This document shows positions 35,901 through 43,217 of a stretch of DNA of 64,000 bases, in pieces. The notes under the pieces were generated by a model. The model did not search any database and had not been told where the DNA came from. It saw nothing but the letters and a program-made list of their open reading frames with translations. The stretch's first letter is position 1, and every line of letters begins with the position of its first letter. The position numbers and the translations under genes are program-made. Source of the stretch: an uncultured Verrucomicrobiae bacterium (lineage in GTDB: Bacteria; Verrucomicrobiota; Verrucomicrobiia; Limisphaerales; UBA1096); NCBI GenBank assembly GCA_937770485.1, contig CALJHX010000019.1:39496-103495 (forward strand), read 5' to 3'.

Positions 35901-38570
35901 GTCGCTGCCGTAATCGACGTACGGCTCGGCCTCGCCCACGGCCGGGTTTGTCGTGTCGAACAGGGCCTCCCAGTCATTGGAAACGATCTCATTGACGTAG
36001 ATCAATTCCCATTCACCTTCCACTTGATTGAAAACTGCAGCAACAACCGGGTCGTAAGACTCCGGTTCCTCGGGCTCACCCCCGCCACCGCCATCGCCAT
36101 CGCCATCGCCATCGCCATCGCCATCGCCATCGCCATCGCCATCGCCATCGCCATCGCCATCGCCATCGTGATAAAGAACGAATCGCATTTGCGCCGAGTC
36201 GTCAGTCACTGGCTTGGCCGTGATGTTGGCCTGTGTGAAGTCTCCTTGATGATTAGTGTACAACAGTTCCCATTCGCGGATATCCTCTGGGAACATACCC
36301 TTAACAATCTCGGGAAGCTTCGCCTGTATTTTGGCGTCCAGTTTCAAGTCGTGAATTCCCCGGTCAGCCGTGCTAATAGAAACCGTACCGGGATAATCCA
36401 ACGCACCGATTCGAATCACCTCAACAATGGCAATCTTGCCATTTTCGGTGACAGCAAATTCAGGCTCGGAAAACTCGAACGCGGAGTCGTCATCCCGAAT
36501 GCGTAGGGTAGCCGTACTCTGGCCCGAGACCGGCCAACCCCCAGTGACGTTGGAGAGCTGGAGCAGGACGGTTTCCTCCTCCTCCACCCACGGGTTGTCC
36601 ACGATGGGCACGTCGAAACTTTTCTCGAGTTCGCCCGGCAGGAAGACCAGCGTGCCGGCGGCCAATTCGAAATCGTCGCCCTCGAGTGCGGTTCCTTCGG
36701 CAGTTGAGTAGTCCACCTGCAGAATACGGTTGGCAGGGCCGGTGCGCTGGACGGTCACGACCGCGTTGGTTCCCAGTACGTTTTCACGGACGTCAAAATA
36801 CATGTTGGCAAACTCGAGCTGGCTGTCGTTGTCCTCCAGCACGAAATCGACGCGATCCCGGCCGATTGCGCCGGTTGAGATGAAGCTACCCCCATCCACC
36901 CCCACTATGCGCACCTGCACATTCTCCGTGAACTCCAGCTGCGGGTCATCCAGCGGAATGAACGACACCTCGACCCGGTTGGTGCCGGCCGGGATGACCA
37001 CCTTGCCGCCAAGGTCCTCGTAGTCAGTAATGGCGCTGGCAGTGCCGTTGACAGCCAGTCGCACCGTCACGTCCCGAACCGGGCCGGTGGGTACCTCCGG
37101 ACCGCCCGGTATCACACCGCCGCCGTAGCGACCCGTGTTTTGATAATTACCGCCGAACCGGGCGTAACCTTTTCTCGGCAGCCCGCCGGCATCCCCCTTG
37201 AACGCGTGCAGCACACCGTCCAGCGACGGTACGTAGAGCGTCCCGTCGGCGCCCACGGTCGCCTCGGCCAGGGGCGTGCGGCTGACGTCGATCTCGTCCT
37301 GAAGCTCACCCTCGGCGTTGAGCAAGAACAGCTTCCCGACCGCACCGACACAAAGCACTCCCTTCGCCATGAACATGACCGAAGTGCTCGGTGGCACCCT
37401 CAGTTCGTACTCCCATTTCAGTTGGCCCGTCTTATCAAGAGCGTAGATTTTTCCGTCTGCGGCGCCGAAGAAGATGTTGCCAGACACATCCGTGATCGGC
37501 TGTCCAAGAATCATTCCCCCAGCATCAAACGCCCATTGCTGCACGCCCTCCTTGACACAGATCAACTGGTGCAACGGCCCGGTTGGCGGTTCGTCTCCGC
37601 CATCGCCATCTCCGGGCGGCGGCTCGACTGGTTTCGGCTGCCAGGTTGCACCAAGATAAACCAGATCCTTATTATTTACCGCCGGGGAAGTCATCACACC
37701 TTCGCTTCCGAGTTCGAATGTCCACAGCGCTTGGCCAAGCGCATCCAGGGCATACAACTTGGCGTCGTTGCCAGTCACAAGGATGGCGTCGTCGGTGGAA
37801 ATCGCCGGGGAGGTGGTCACCCAGCCCCCTGTCTCAAATGTCCACTTGATCACGCCGTCCTTCCCCACGGCATACACCTTGTGATCGAGGGAGCCAACGT
37901 AGACGGTGCCGTCCGCCCCAATGCCCGGGGAGGAACCCTGCACACCGGCACCAAGCGGGGTGATCCATTTCAACGTACCAAAGGCATCCATTGCATAAAG
38001 GTTGCCGTCGCTGGCGCCGACGTAAACGGTTCCATCCAGATCGATCGCCGGGGCCGCTGCGATGGAACCCCCAACCTTGAACGACCACTGCATGGAGCCG
38101 TTGGGGTGAATCGCATACAGGCTCCCGGAACCTGAGCCCACGTAGATGAAGCCGTTTGGCCCGATGGCCGGAGAGGTGATCATTCCAGGATCGCCCTTGA
38201 ATTTCCACTTGGGAGTACCAGGAGGAACTTCGATCTCAAAGACCATCGTCCCCTCAGTTGGCCCCTCTTCGTTGATATCCGGTGAAGTACTGGTGAGTGA
38301 GACCTCCCCGAGATCATCGTCCAGAATAGTCAGGACGTGCAGGTAATCCTTGCCCAACAGGGCAGTCAAAATCGGCTCCGGAAGGGGGATTTCCTCTTCT
38401 TCGCCACCGCCGCCGCCGCCGTCACCTTCGGGGAAATCGGCACCATCCATCGGATCAGTGCCTTGGTTGACTTCGTCACCATCGCTGAAGGTATCTCCAT
38501 CGGAGTCTGGATTGTTAGCGTCAGTACCTAGGTTTGCCTCATCAGCATCACTCAAGCCGTCGCCGTCCAT
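32904..38570 (-). CDS. 3' part of the second giant Calx-beta/propeller protein
   Basis: This 1,888-aa frame is the continuation of the 38552-43057 gene after a frameshift. It begins inside a thrombospondin-3-like Ca-binding repeat (DGDGLSDADE), so its apparent start is not real. In order it has part of a Calx-beta domain, a PQQ-type beta-propeller at about 37090-38220, more Calx-beta domains, a (DG)n linker, a DUF5122 (delta-60) propeller at about 34290-35360, three or more Calx-beta domains, a jelly-roll-like domain also found in the subtilase, and the FYR module (FYRAVLVVGGGEE). Such proteins are secreted and often Ca-binding and adhesive. No catalytic site is seen in this part. Confidence 0.85.
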   Translation of the reverse strand: MDGDGLSDADEANLGTDANNPDSDGDTFSDGDEVNQGTDPMDGADFPEGDGGGGGGEEEEIPLPEPILTALLGKDYLHVLTILDDDLGEVSLTSTSPDINEEGPTEGTMVFEIEVPPGTPKWKFKGDPGMITSPAIGPNGFIYVGSGSGSLYAIHPNGSMQWSFKVGGSIAAAPAIDLDGTVYVGASDGNLYAMDAFGTLKWITPLGAGVQGSSPGIGADGTVYVGSLDHKVYAVGKDGVIKWTFETGGWVTTSPAISTDDAILVTGNDAKLYALDALGQALWTFELGSEGVMTSPAVNNKDLVYLGATWQPKPVEPPPGDGDGGDEPPTGPLHQLICVKEGVQQWAFDAGGMILGQPITDVSGNIFFGAADGKIYALDKTGQLKWEYELRVPPSTSVMFMAKGVLCVGAVGKLFLLNAEGELQDEIDVSRTPLAEATVGADGTLYVPSLDGVLHAFKGDAGGLPRKGYARFGGNYQNTGRYGGGVIPGGPEVPTGPVRDVTVRLAVNGTASAITDYEDLGGKVVIPAGTNRVEVSFIPLDDPQLEFTENVQVRIVGVDGGSFISTGAIGRDRVDFVLEDNDSQLEFANMYFDVRENVLGTNAVVTVQRTGPANRILQVDYSTAEGTALEGDDFELAAGTLVFLPGELEKSFDVPIVDNPWVEEEETVLLQLSNVTGGWPVSGQSTATLRIRDDDSAFEFSEPEFAVTENGKIAIVEVIRIGALDYPGTVSISTADRGIHDLKLDAKIQAKLPEIVKGMFPEDIREWELLYTNHQGDFTQANITAKPVTDDSAQMRFVLYHDGDGDGDGDGDGDGDGDGDGDGDGDGGGGGEPEEPESYDPVVAAVFNQVEGEWELIYVNEIVSNDWEALFDTTNPAVGEAEPYVDYGSDGMQIEFPIDASLAQVAVPIYDDIETEPLEVFSMILSNPEAGYIANQGTSVVGIIDDECSFELTVDSVETAENGGPLFVQVSRTGGVVNPVLIEYDVTDGKAQNTADYLKGAGRITFEAGQETAVIVVPIIDDIEMEGLETFELNLTAAIVSPDIALEGSATLGESISIQVTIIDDEMPGGVDPGFNLKGGANGPVFSILVDQDERILLGGDFTRVGGVNYGYVSRLHPDGYVDSSFNIGTGLDDIVRSLGVQPDRKPIPGGRYTFVDGNAVLSASRLNADGGYDNTFAIGAGVEGEVFAVAVQSDGGIVIGGDFKKVAGEAAKNIARLNPDGSIDATFAMGTGADKPIRDIAIQADGKLVVVGEFGIVAGGSFGKIARLNPDGSADAGFSPGIGANGIVHSVGIQQDGGIIICGEFTIVDGKEYPYVARLQPNGILDEEWGGAAVGINGAVFDVGTLFDGKVIIGGEFTEISGYSRNSYARLHYNGELDRNFDPGEGANGPVFTVALQPDGNILFGGQFTRVGEYDQNNITRVFGGEQFALGRVEFRAPQIEYDEGTANYEFKVIRSGRVQEPVTVQYKTVDGTAKQGEDFTAASGDITFDQGGREATISISLLDDELAEGTETFTIDLSSEAEGIDLGGRTSIEVVVIDNESSASLDQLAYEVRESDGEVVLAINRFGGLSEESTVNYAIIAITATADEDYNAAATGVLTFAPGAASASLIIGIVDDFDEELTEQLSVTLSDPSESLTLVGELTATVTVLDNDQPVSGLITFEMGMIPPDSGLSSAGSKPWYAQTDQVYEGSYSLRSGKITDSQESILVLERETGAGTGSFHVKISSEQDWDYLEFAVNGRVLAKWSGRVNWREFEFPLQAGNNRLEWRYRKDPSTFAGMDAAFIDNVFLPEVRVIEPEPETEPNLAVVGITAEGLQLSVTGDAATEYKLQFSTDLKSWSTLANVVTDDTGKAVLTDAASAKTLDKETWAEATGFYRAVLVVGGGEE
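36091..36168 (-). repeat. Perfect hexanucleotide repeat (GATGGC)13
   Basis: Thirteen exact copies of the six-base unit (CCATCG on the plus strand) code for an Asp-Gly linker inside a Calx-beta domain. The unit is a multiple of three, so length changes keep the frame. Exactness suggests recent expansion. Confidence 0.95.
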
Positions 38571-41500
38571 GTCATCATCACCGCCCCCGCCGCCGTCACC
38601 CCGCCGTCACCTCCATCATCACCACCGGTTATCGGGAAGTTTTGCACCCAAAACGGATCCACCTCACCCGGTTGGTTGCTAACCAAGTCGAGTACGAGTA
38701 CATCAAAGGCATTAGTCGTCATGGCCCAACGCCGAATTCGGAATGGCTCCTCCAGTTTCAGAAGCACCGTTTCGTTGTCCTCAAGTTTGGAATCGTTGTG
38801 GATGGTAACCGGGAACTCCTTGACCAAAGGATCCCCGTTTTCCCAGACCAAACCGTAAGTCGCCTTTAGGAACGGATCCAAACCGTTAAGCACCCGAACC
38901 GGGCCCGTGTCATCTGACAAGGTGTAAATCTCGTTTGGCTTCTGCTGCGGAAAATCATTGACGTCCAACGGGTTGGATTCCGCCTCGAACTCTTCGCTGT
39001 CGCTGAACCCATCCTCATCCGTATCCGGATTGTTGGGATCCGTACCAATACCTGCCTCTTGATCATCTGTTAAACCATCCCCATCAGTGTCTTTTGCAAC
39101 TGCCGGAAAACTGGTTGCGTCCGTTGGTTTTGTCCCGGCGTTGACCTCGTCCCCATCGTTGTAACCGTCCCCATCCGTATCCGGATTGTTGGGATCCGTA
39201 CCGTAATTTGGTTCCTCTATATCAGGCAAACCGTCGCCGTCTGAATCCCCCTCTTCTTTAGGTTCCTGAATCAAGTCAACCACATTAGTAGCCATCAAAG
39301 TCAGGATGGTGTAGTCGGTGTCAAACGTGGCCGTACCACCAATGATGGTAATTGGAACTACAACCGGATAAGGCATACGATCCTCGGACGGACCACCGTC
39401 TCCACCACCGTCTCCACCGCCGTCTCCACCGCCGTCTCCACCGCCGTCTCCACCGCCGTCTCCACCGCCGTCTCCACCGCCGTCTCCACCGCCGTCATCC
39501 TCCGGCTCAGGCGGAGGGGCACTCAAACGGACATGGACCATGGCATAGCCCGCTGACTCAGACTCATCAGAACTCGTCAGGGTGAATTCCACTTCCGGCA
39601 GGTTCTTGTCGTCATTCTCAGGGATGACTACCCGAGCCTGCATCTGTGCTCCGATACTATATCCTTCGCCCGGCATCACCTTGAGTACGATATCCTCCGC
39701 GACCTCGTTGACGGGATCGTCAATGGCCTGTACCTGGATGTTGACATTACGGGTTCCCTTCGGCATCTGCACCCGGTTTGCAATACTGACATAGTCAGAC
39801 TGGTTGTTGGCCGTGCCGCTGATCGAAAGATTAACCTCAATTTCTGCACTAGCATCGTTTCGACTCAGAGTCATCCGAGTCGCTCCACCACCCTCGGGTG
39901 CCTCCGGGTCTCCATTCAACGCCAATTCCAGGATCGGCATCGAATCTTGAATCAGGATCGAAGCGGTATTCTTGGGGTGACTGTTGTAAAGAGTGCTGTC
40001 AGAAATATGAACCACCACGAATTCATCCCCTTCAGCCTCCGAGTCCTCCTCGGCAATGACACGAATCCCAGCTGATATGTCTCCTGCAGGAATCACCACT
40101 GAACCGCTCAAAGGTTCATAATCCAATCCCTTGCTCGCCGTACCTGAGACCAGATAATTCACGGTTAAATCCTCCGAATGATCTCCCGTACGGGAAACCA
40201 ACAAGCGCGCCCTGTTGTCCCCGTTGTTCTCCTCATCCTCCATTGCCACGGCGTCCACAGCGGCGATGCTGATCACTGAAAATTCATTGTCTATGATGAG
40301 AATCTCCGCTTCAACGGGTGCAGCCATCAAAAAAGTGTCATCCGGTGCCACCGTAATAATGAGGTTTTCGATCCCCTCAATGTATCTATCCTCGTTGGGC
40401 CGAACCACAATTAACCCCTTGGTCTGCCCTGCCGCAAATGTGAAACGATCCGGGATCTCAACGTAGTCCAAATTGTTTTCCGCGTTGCCGGAAATGACAT
40501 ACGGGATCTCTAGCGCCTCACTGGTATTCCCAGCGCGCACTAATTCTACGATGGCAACATCCCGACCATTCTCGTTGGCAAACCCATCGATCAGCGTGAC
40601 TGTCACCAAAGGCAATCCAGGGGGATCGTTATCCTCAATACCGAGGGTCAGTTTTCCGAACCGCCCGGGCATCCAGTCGTAGGTGGATTGATAATAATTC
40701 GTCTGCATGTTGATCGAACCGGCGTACCAGCCCGGTGGGGTGATCTTTCCCATGTCCGGGATAATCCCAGGATTGATCCGGAGGATAATCTGCTCGATGC
40801 CCTCAAAAACATCATCATCCTCGACCTTCACCTCAATCTGCGCCTGGTTTAGCCCCACTGGAAAATAAAACTTACCCTCGGCAATGTTCGTCTGCGCATA
40901 ACCCGACAGAGTGTAGTCCGTCTCTAACTCAGCCGCACCCTCAATGATGAAGTCCACCTCCAGCGGTTCCACCAGGCTCCCGGTGCGTGTTACTCTCAAA
41001 AATGTTGGTAGAGCCGCCCCCTCGGTGACCGTGGCCACGGATGAGTGGATATTGATCTTAGGGATCTCCCCTGCGAGGAACAACAACTCGGCAGCATCCA
41101 TGTCATTCACCACGAGAGGGTTTTCAAATCCTACCGGCTTTGCATTGTAGCCAAACAGGTTGGCGTTGAGTGCGTACGATTTGTCGCGCTCCACTCCTAA
41201 AAGCATGAAATTCCCCTCCGCATCGCTGAAGGCACGTAGAATAGGGCCGACCAGTTCGGCCTCGGGATCACCGTCAACAGCCTCCTGGGCAGCGACCTCA
41301 ACATTCTCCACCGGGATGCCAATGTCCGAGATAATCTTACCGGAAATCCGAAGCGTCCTTGGATTATCCACTGTCACAACAAGATATCGACTGGTGTGAC
41401 CACCCTTCATGTCGGTGACCTCGCAACGCACAAGATACTCCCCTTCAAGAGCGAACGCATGAGTAACCTCCGCCTCGTTATAGGCGTAGTTACCATCCCC

Positions 41501-43057
41501 GAAATCCCAATAGTTGCCAAGCGGATCCCCATCGGGATCAGTCGCGATAGCCGTAAATGTGACGTCTTCATCCTCATCGGCCGCTGTGGCTGAGGCAGAC
41601 AATTCCACCGCGGGCTCCTGGTTTCCGTCAAACGCCCCGACATTCACCACTACATCAATCCATGGCACCTCTTCCCCATCCTCACTCTGCGCCACCGGCG
41701 TAATGTGAAGGCCTATGCTTTGCTCCACAAAAGTACGGCCAATCATAAGAGGTGAATCCAGCACACCGCCTGAGCTCCCGGGCGACGCATCAAGCAGCAT
41801 AGATAGCGACCCTGCACCTTGCATAAATAACTGGAGCCCATTGCGACTCCAGTGGTCAAGGAGCGGCGGAATATCCTTTTGCTCACCCATCATGTCGATG
41901 AATGAGTCCCCGCCAGGTGACCACTGGTTTCGCTGGTTGGATACCCGGTATTGAAGCCAATATGTTCTGGCTTCATCCTTAGTGATACGTAGCGCGTGGA
42001 TGCCCTCCTCGGTCAGACTGGGCACATCGTACGCGTAAAGCCGGATGGTTGTGCTAGAATCAAGTTCTGCAATAGATGATTCAGGAAGCCACCCTAGCGT
42101 GTGCTTGGCAACCGCGCTAAACTGACGGTTGCCGCCTCCCATTAGGCTCCACAGGTCGCCGTCGTACACCCGTGTCCCGGGGCCGTATACACTGTCGCGG
42201 CCAAGTAGGTCAGCTAGGGAGTGGGGGATCGGGGGGTCCTCGGACATGGGGTCCGGCTCAATTTTGACGGGCGCAATCGTATTCCAGTAATCCGCCGACT
42301 GAGATGAACCGAATAGGCCGGAAGCCAAGTTCCGACAAATGGCCTCGACATAATAACCCTTGATAAACATGCCTCCAGCGAAGCTAGATACAATCCAGTC
42401 CTGATACACCGGCCCAGTCAGGTCGCTGACTGCAATCAAGATCAAGTCATAGCTTGTCGTGTCATGACCTCTGGACTCAGCCAACTCAAAGGCCGAATCC
42501 TTAATTAAAGCCTGGCCTGCCTGCTCGTACCACAACTTGCTTCTGGGCAGCGTCAGAGTGGGGGTAATCGTTGTGGTAAAGGAAAGCGTTCCGTAGGAGG
42601 ACTCCACGAAAAAATCGTTCACCTCTTTCATGGTTCTCTCCAATACTTCGTTGCTGGGCGGCTCAGCCAAATCGTCGGCAAAATTGAGCCGGATAATCAG
42701 CACATCCTTGTCGCCCTGCGCCGAGACTGCGTCCCACGAGGCCAAGTGTGCCTCGTCGCCCCGGCTGGGGTTGGCGCCCGCCTCCGCGCCGAGGAGTTTG
42801 AAGCCGGGCCTCGAAGCGTTTCCGAGACTAACAGGGGTTGAGAGATCGCCGCCAGCCGGAGGAGATACATCGCCCTTAGCCAAGCTGAGGGGAGTGTCGG
42901 CGACAATCGTGGGCCAAGCGGTTGGCAACAATTCAGCTGGTGAACCGGCCTTGGCCTTGAGTTCAGACTTGGGAGCCGTTGGCCAGCCATCGGCCAATAC
43001 CATAGCCACCCAACCGATCACTGCCGTGAGAGCAGCACTTAAGACGATTCTTTTCAT
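38552..43057 (-). CDS. 5' part of the second giant protein: M11-like pseudo-protease, PKD, Calx-beta
   Basis: I use ATG 43057, where MKRIVLSAALTAVIGWVAMV gives a signal peptide; the frame is open further to 43132. After it comes an M11/gametolysin-like domain (LIIRLNFADD, DSVYGPGT, KHTLGWLPE) in which the HExxH site is replaced (VEAICRN at about 42335-42350). A PKD domain (YWDFGDGNYAYNE), a carboxypeptidase-regulatory-like domain, several Calx-beta domains, a Gly-Gly-Asp linker and thrombospondin-3 repeats (DTDGDGYNDGDE) follow. The frame ends in VMMTWTATA, which is clearly out of frame; inserting one G in GGCGGGGTGAC restores Gly/Asp and joins 32904-38570. The whole protein would be about 3,390 aa. 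Confidence 0.85.
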   Translation of the reverse strand: MKRIVLSAALTAVIGWVAMVLADGWPTAPKSELKAKAGSPAELLPTAWPTIVADTPLSLAKGDVSPPAGGDLSTPVSLGNASRPGFKLLGAEAGANPSRGDEAHLASWDAVSAQGDKDVLIIRLNFADDLAEPPSNEVLERTMKEVNDFFVESSYGTLSFTTTITPTLTLPRSKLWYEQAGQALIKDSAFELAESRGHDTTSYDLILIAVSDLTGPVYQDWIVSSFAGGMFIKGYYVEAICRNLASGLFGSSQSADYWNTIAPVKIEPDPMSEDPPIPHSLADLLGRDSVYGPGTRVYDGDLWSLMGGGNRQFSAVAKHTLGWLPESSIAELDSSTTIRLYAYDVPSLTEEGIHALRITKDEARTYWLQYRVSNQRNQWSPGGDSFIDMMGEQKDIPPLLDHWSRNGLQLFMQGAGSLSMLLDASPGSSGGVLDSPLMIGRTFVEQSIGLHITPVAQSEDGEEVPWIDVVVNVGAFDGNQEPAVELSASATAADEDEDVTFTAIATDPDGDPLGNYWDFGDGNYAYNEAEVTHAFALEGEYLVRCEVTDMKGGHTSRYLVVTVDNPRTLRISGKIISDIGIPVENVEVAAQEAVDGDPEAELVGPILRAFSDAEGNFMLLGVERDKSYALNANLFGYNAKPVGFENPLVVNDMDAAELLFLAGEIPKINIHSSVATVTEGAALPTFLRVTRTGSLVEPLEVDFIIEGAAELETDYTLSGYAQTNIAEGKFYFPVGLNQAQIEVKVEDDDVFEGIEQIILRINPGIIPDMGKITPPGWYAGSINMQTNYYQSTYDWMPGRFGKLTLGIEDNDPPGLPLVTVTLIDGFANENGRDVAIVELVRAGNTSEALEIPYVISGNAENNLDYVEIPDRFTFAAGQTKGLIVVRPNEDRYIEGIENLIITVAPDDTFLMAAPVEAEILIIDNEFSVISIAAVDAVAMEDEENNGDNRARLLVSRTGDHSEDLTVNYLVSGTASKGLDYEPLSGSVVIPAGDISAGIRVIAEEDSEAEGDEFVVVHISDSTLYNSHPKNTASILIQDSMPILELALNGDPEAPEGGGATRMTLSRNDASAEIEVNLSISGTANNQSDYVSIANRVQMPKGTRNVNIQVQAIDDPVNEVAEDIVLKVMPGEGYSIGAQMQARVVIPENDDKNLPEVEFTLTSSDESESAGYAMVHVRLSAPPPEPEDDGGGDGGGDGGGDGGGDGGGDGGGDGGGDGGGDGGPSEDRMPYPVVVPITIIGGTATFDTDYTILTLMATNVVDLIQEPKEEGDSDGDGLPDIEEPNYGTDPNNPDTDGDGYNDGDEVNAGTKPTDATSFPAVAKDTDGDGLTDDQEAGIGTDPNNPDTDEDGFSDSEEFEAESNPLDVNDFPQQKPNEIYTLSDDTGPVRVLNGLDPFLKATYGLVWENGDPLVKEFPVTIHNDSKLEDNETVLLKLEEPFRIRRWAMTTNAFDVLVLDLVSNQPGEVDPFWVQNFPITGGDDGGDGGVTAAGAVMMTWTATA
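39396..39496 (-). repeat. 12-base tandem repeat coding Gly-Gly-Asp-Gly
   Basis: Eight consecutive units of CCGTCTCCACCG (the first with one change) plus a partial unit encode a Gly-Gly-Gly-Asp linker in the middle of a Calx-beta domain. Like the hexanucleotide array, it can change length without losing frame. Confidence 0.9.
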
Positions 43058-43135
43058 TTTTCTGTGCTTTAAAGTCTTTTCAGCGGGCCGAGCCCGGCAG
43101 GTCAACCTGCGCTTGAGTCCGCCCATTATCAACCC

Positions 43136-43168
43136 ACAAAAAAAGAGACAACAGCCCCCTGTCGTCCC
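43136..43168 (-). terminator. Terminator after the long secretin-to-giant operon
   Basis: GGGACGACAG pairs with CTGTTGTCTC (two G-U pairs) around GGGG, followed by seven or more T on the minus strand. A second hairpin (AACGGG/CCCGTT) lies at 43194-43212, right after the stop codon. The 160-base spacer to the second giant holds nothing else. Confidence 0.75.
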
Positions 43169-43217
43169 TCCGGTTGCCAGCTCTCTAAAAACGAACGGGT
43201 GCTACGCCCGTTAAAGT

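Noticed and set aside
38552..38570. Programmed -1 frameshift between the two frames of the second giant
   Set aside because: No canonical X-XXY-YYZ slippery heptamer with a clear pseudoknot was found, and the site lies in a low-complexity repeat, so indel or error is more likely.
36091..39496. Repeat arrays as CRISPR
   Set aside because: The units are tandem without spacers, in frame and coding Gly-Asp; no cas gene is present.
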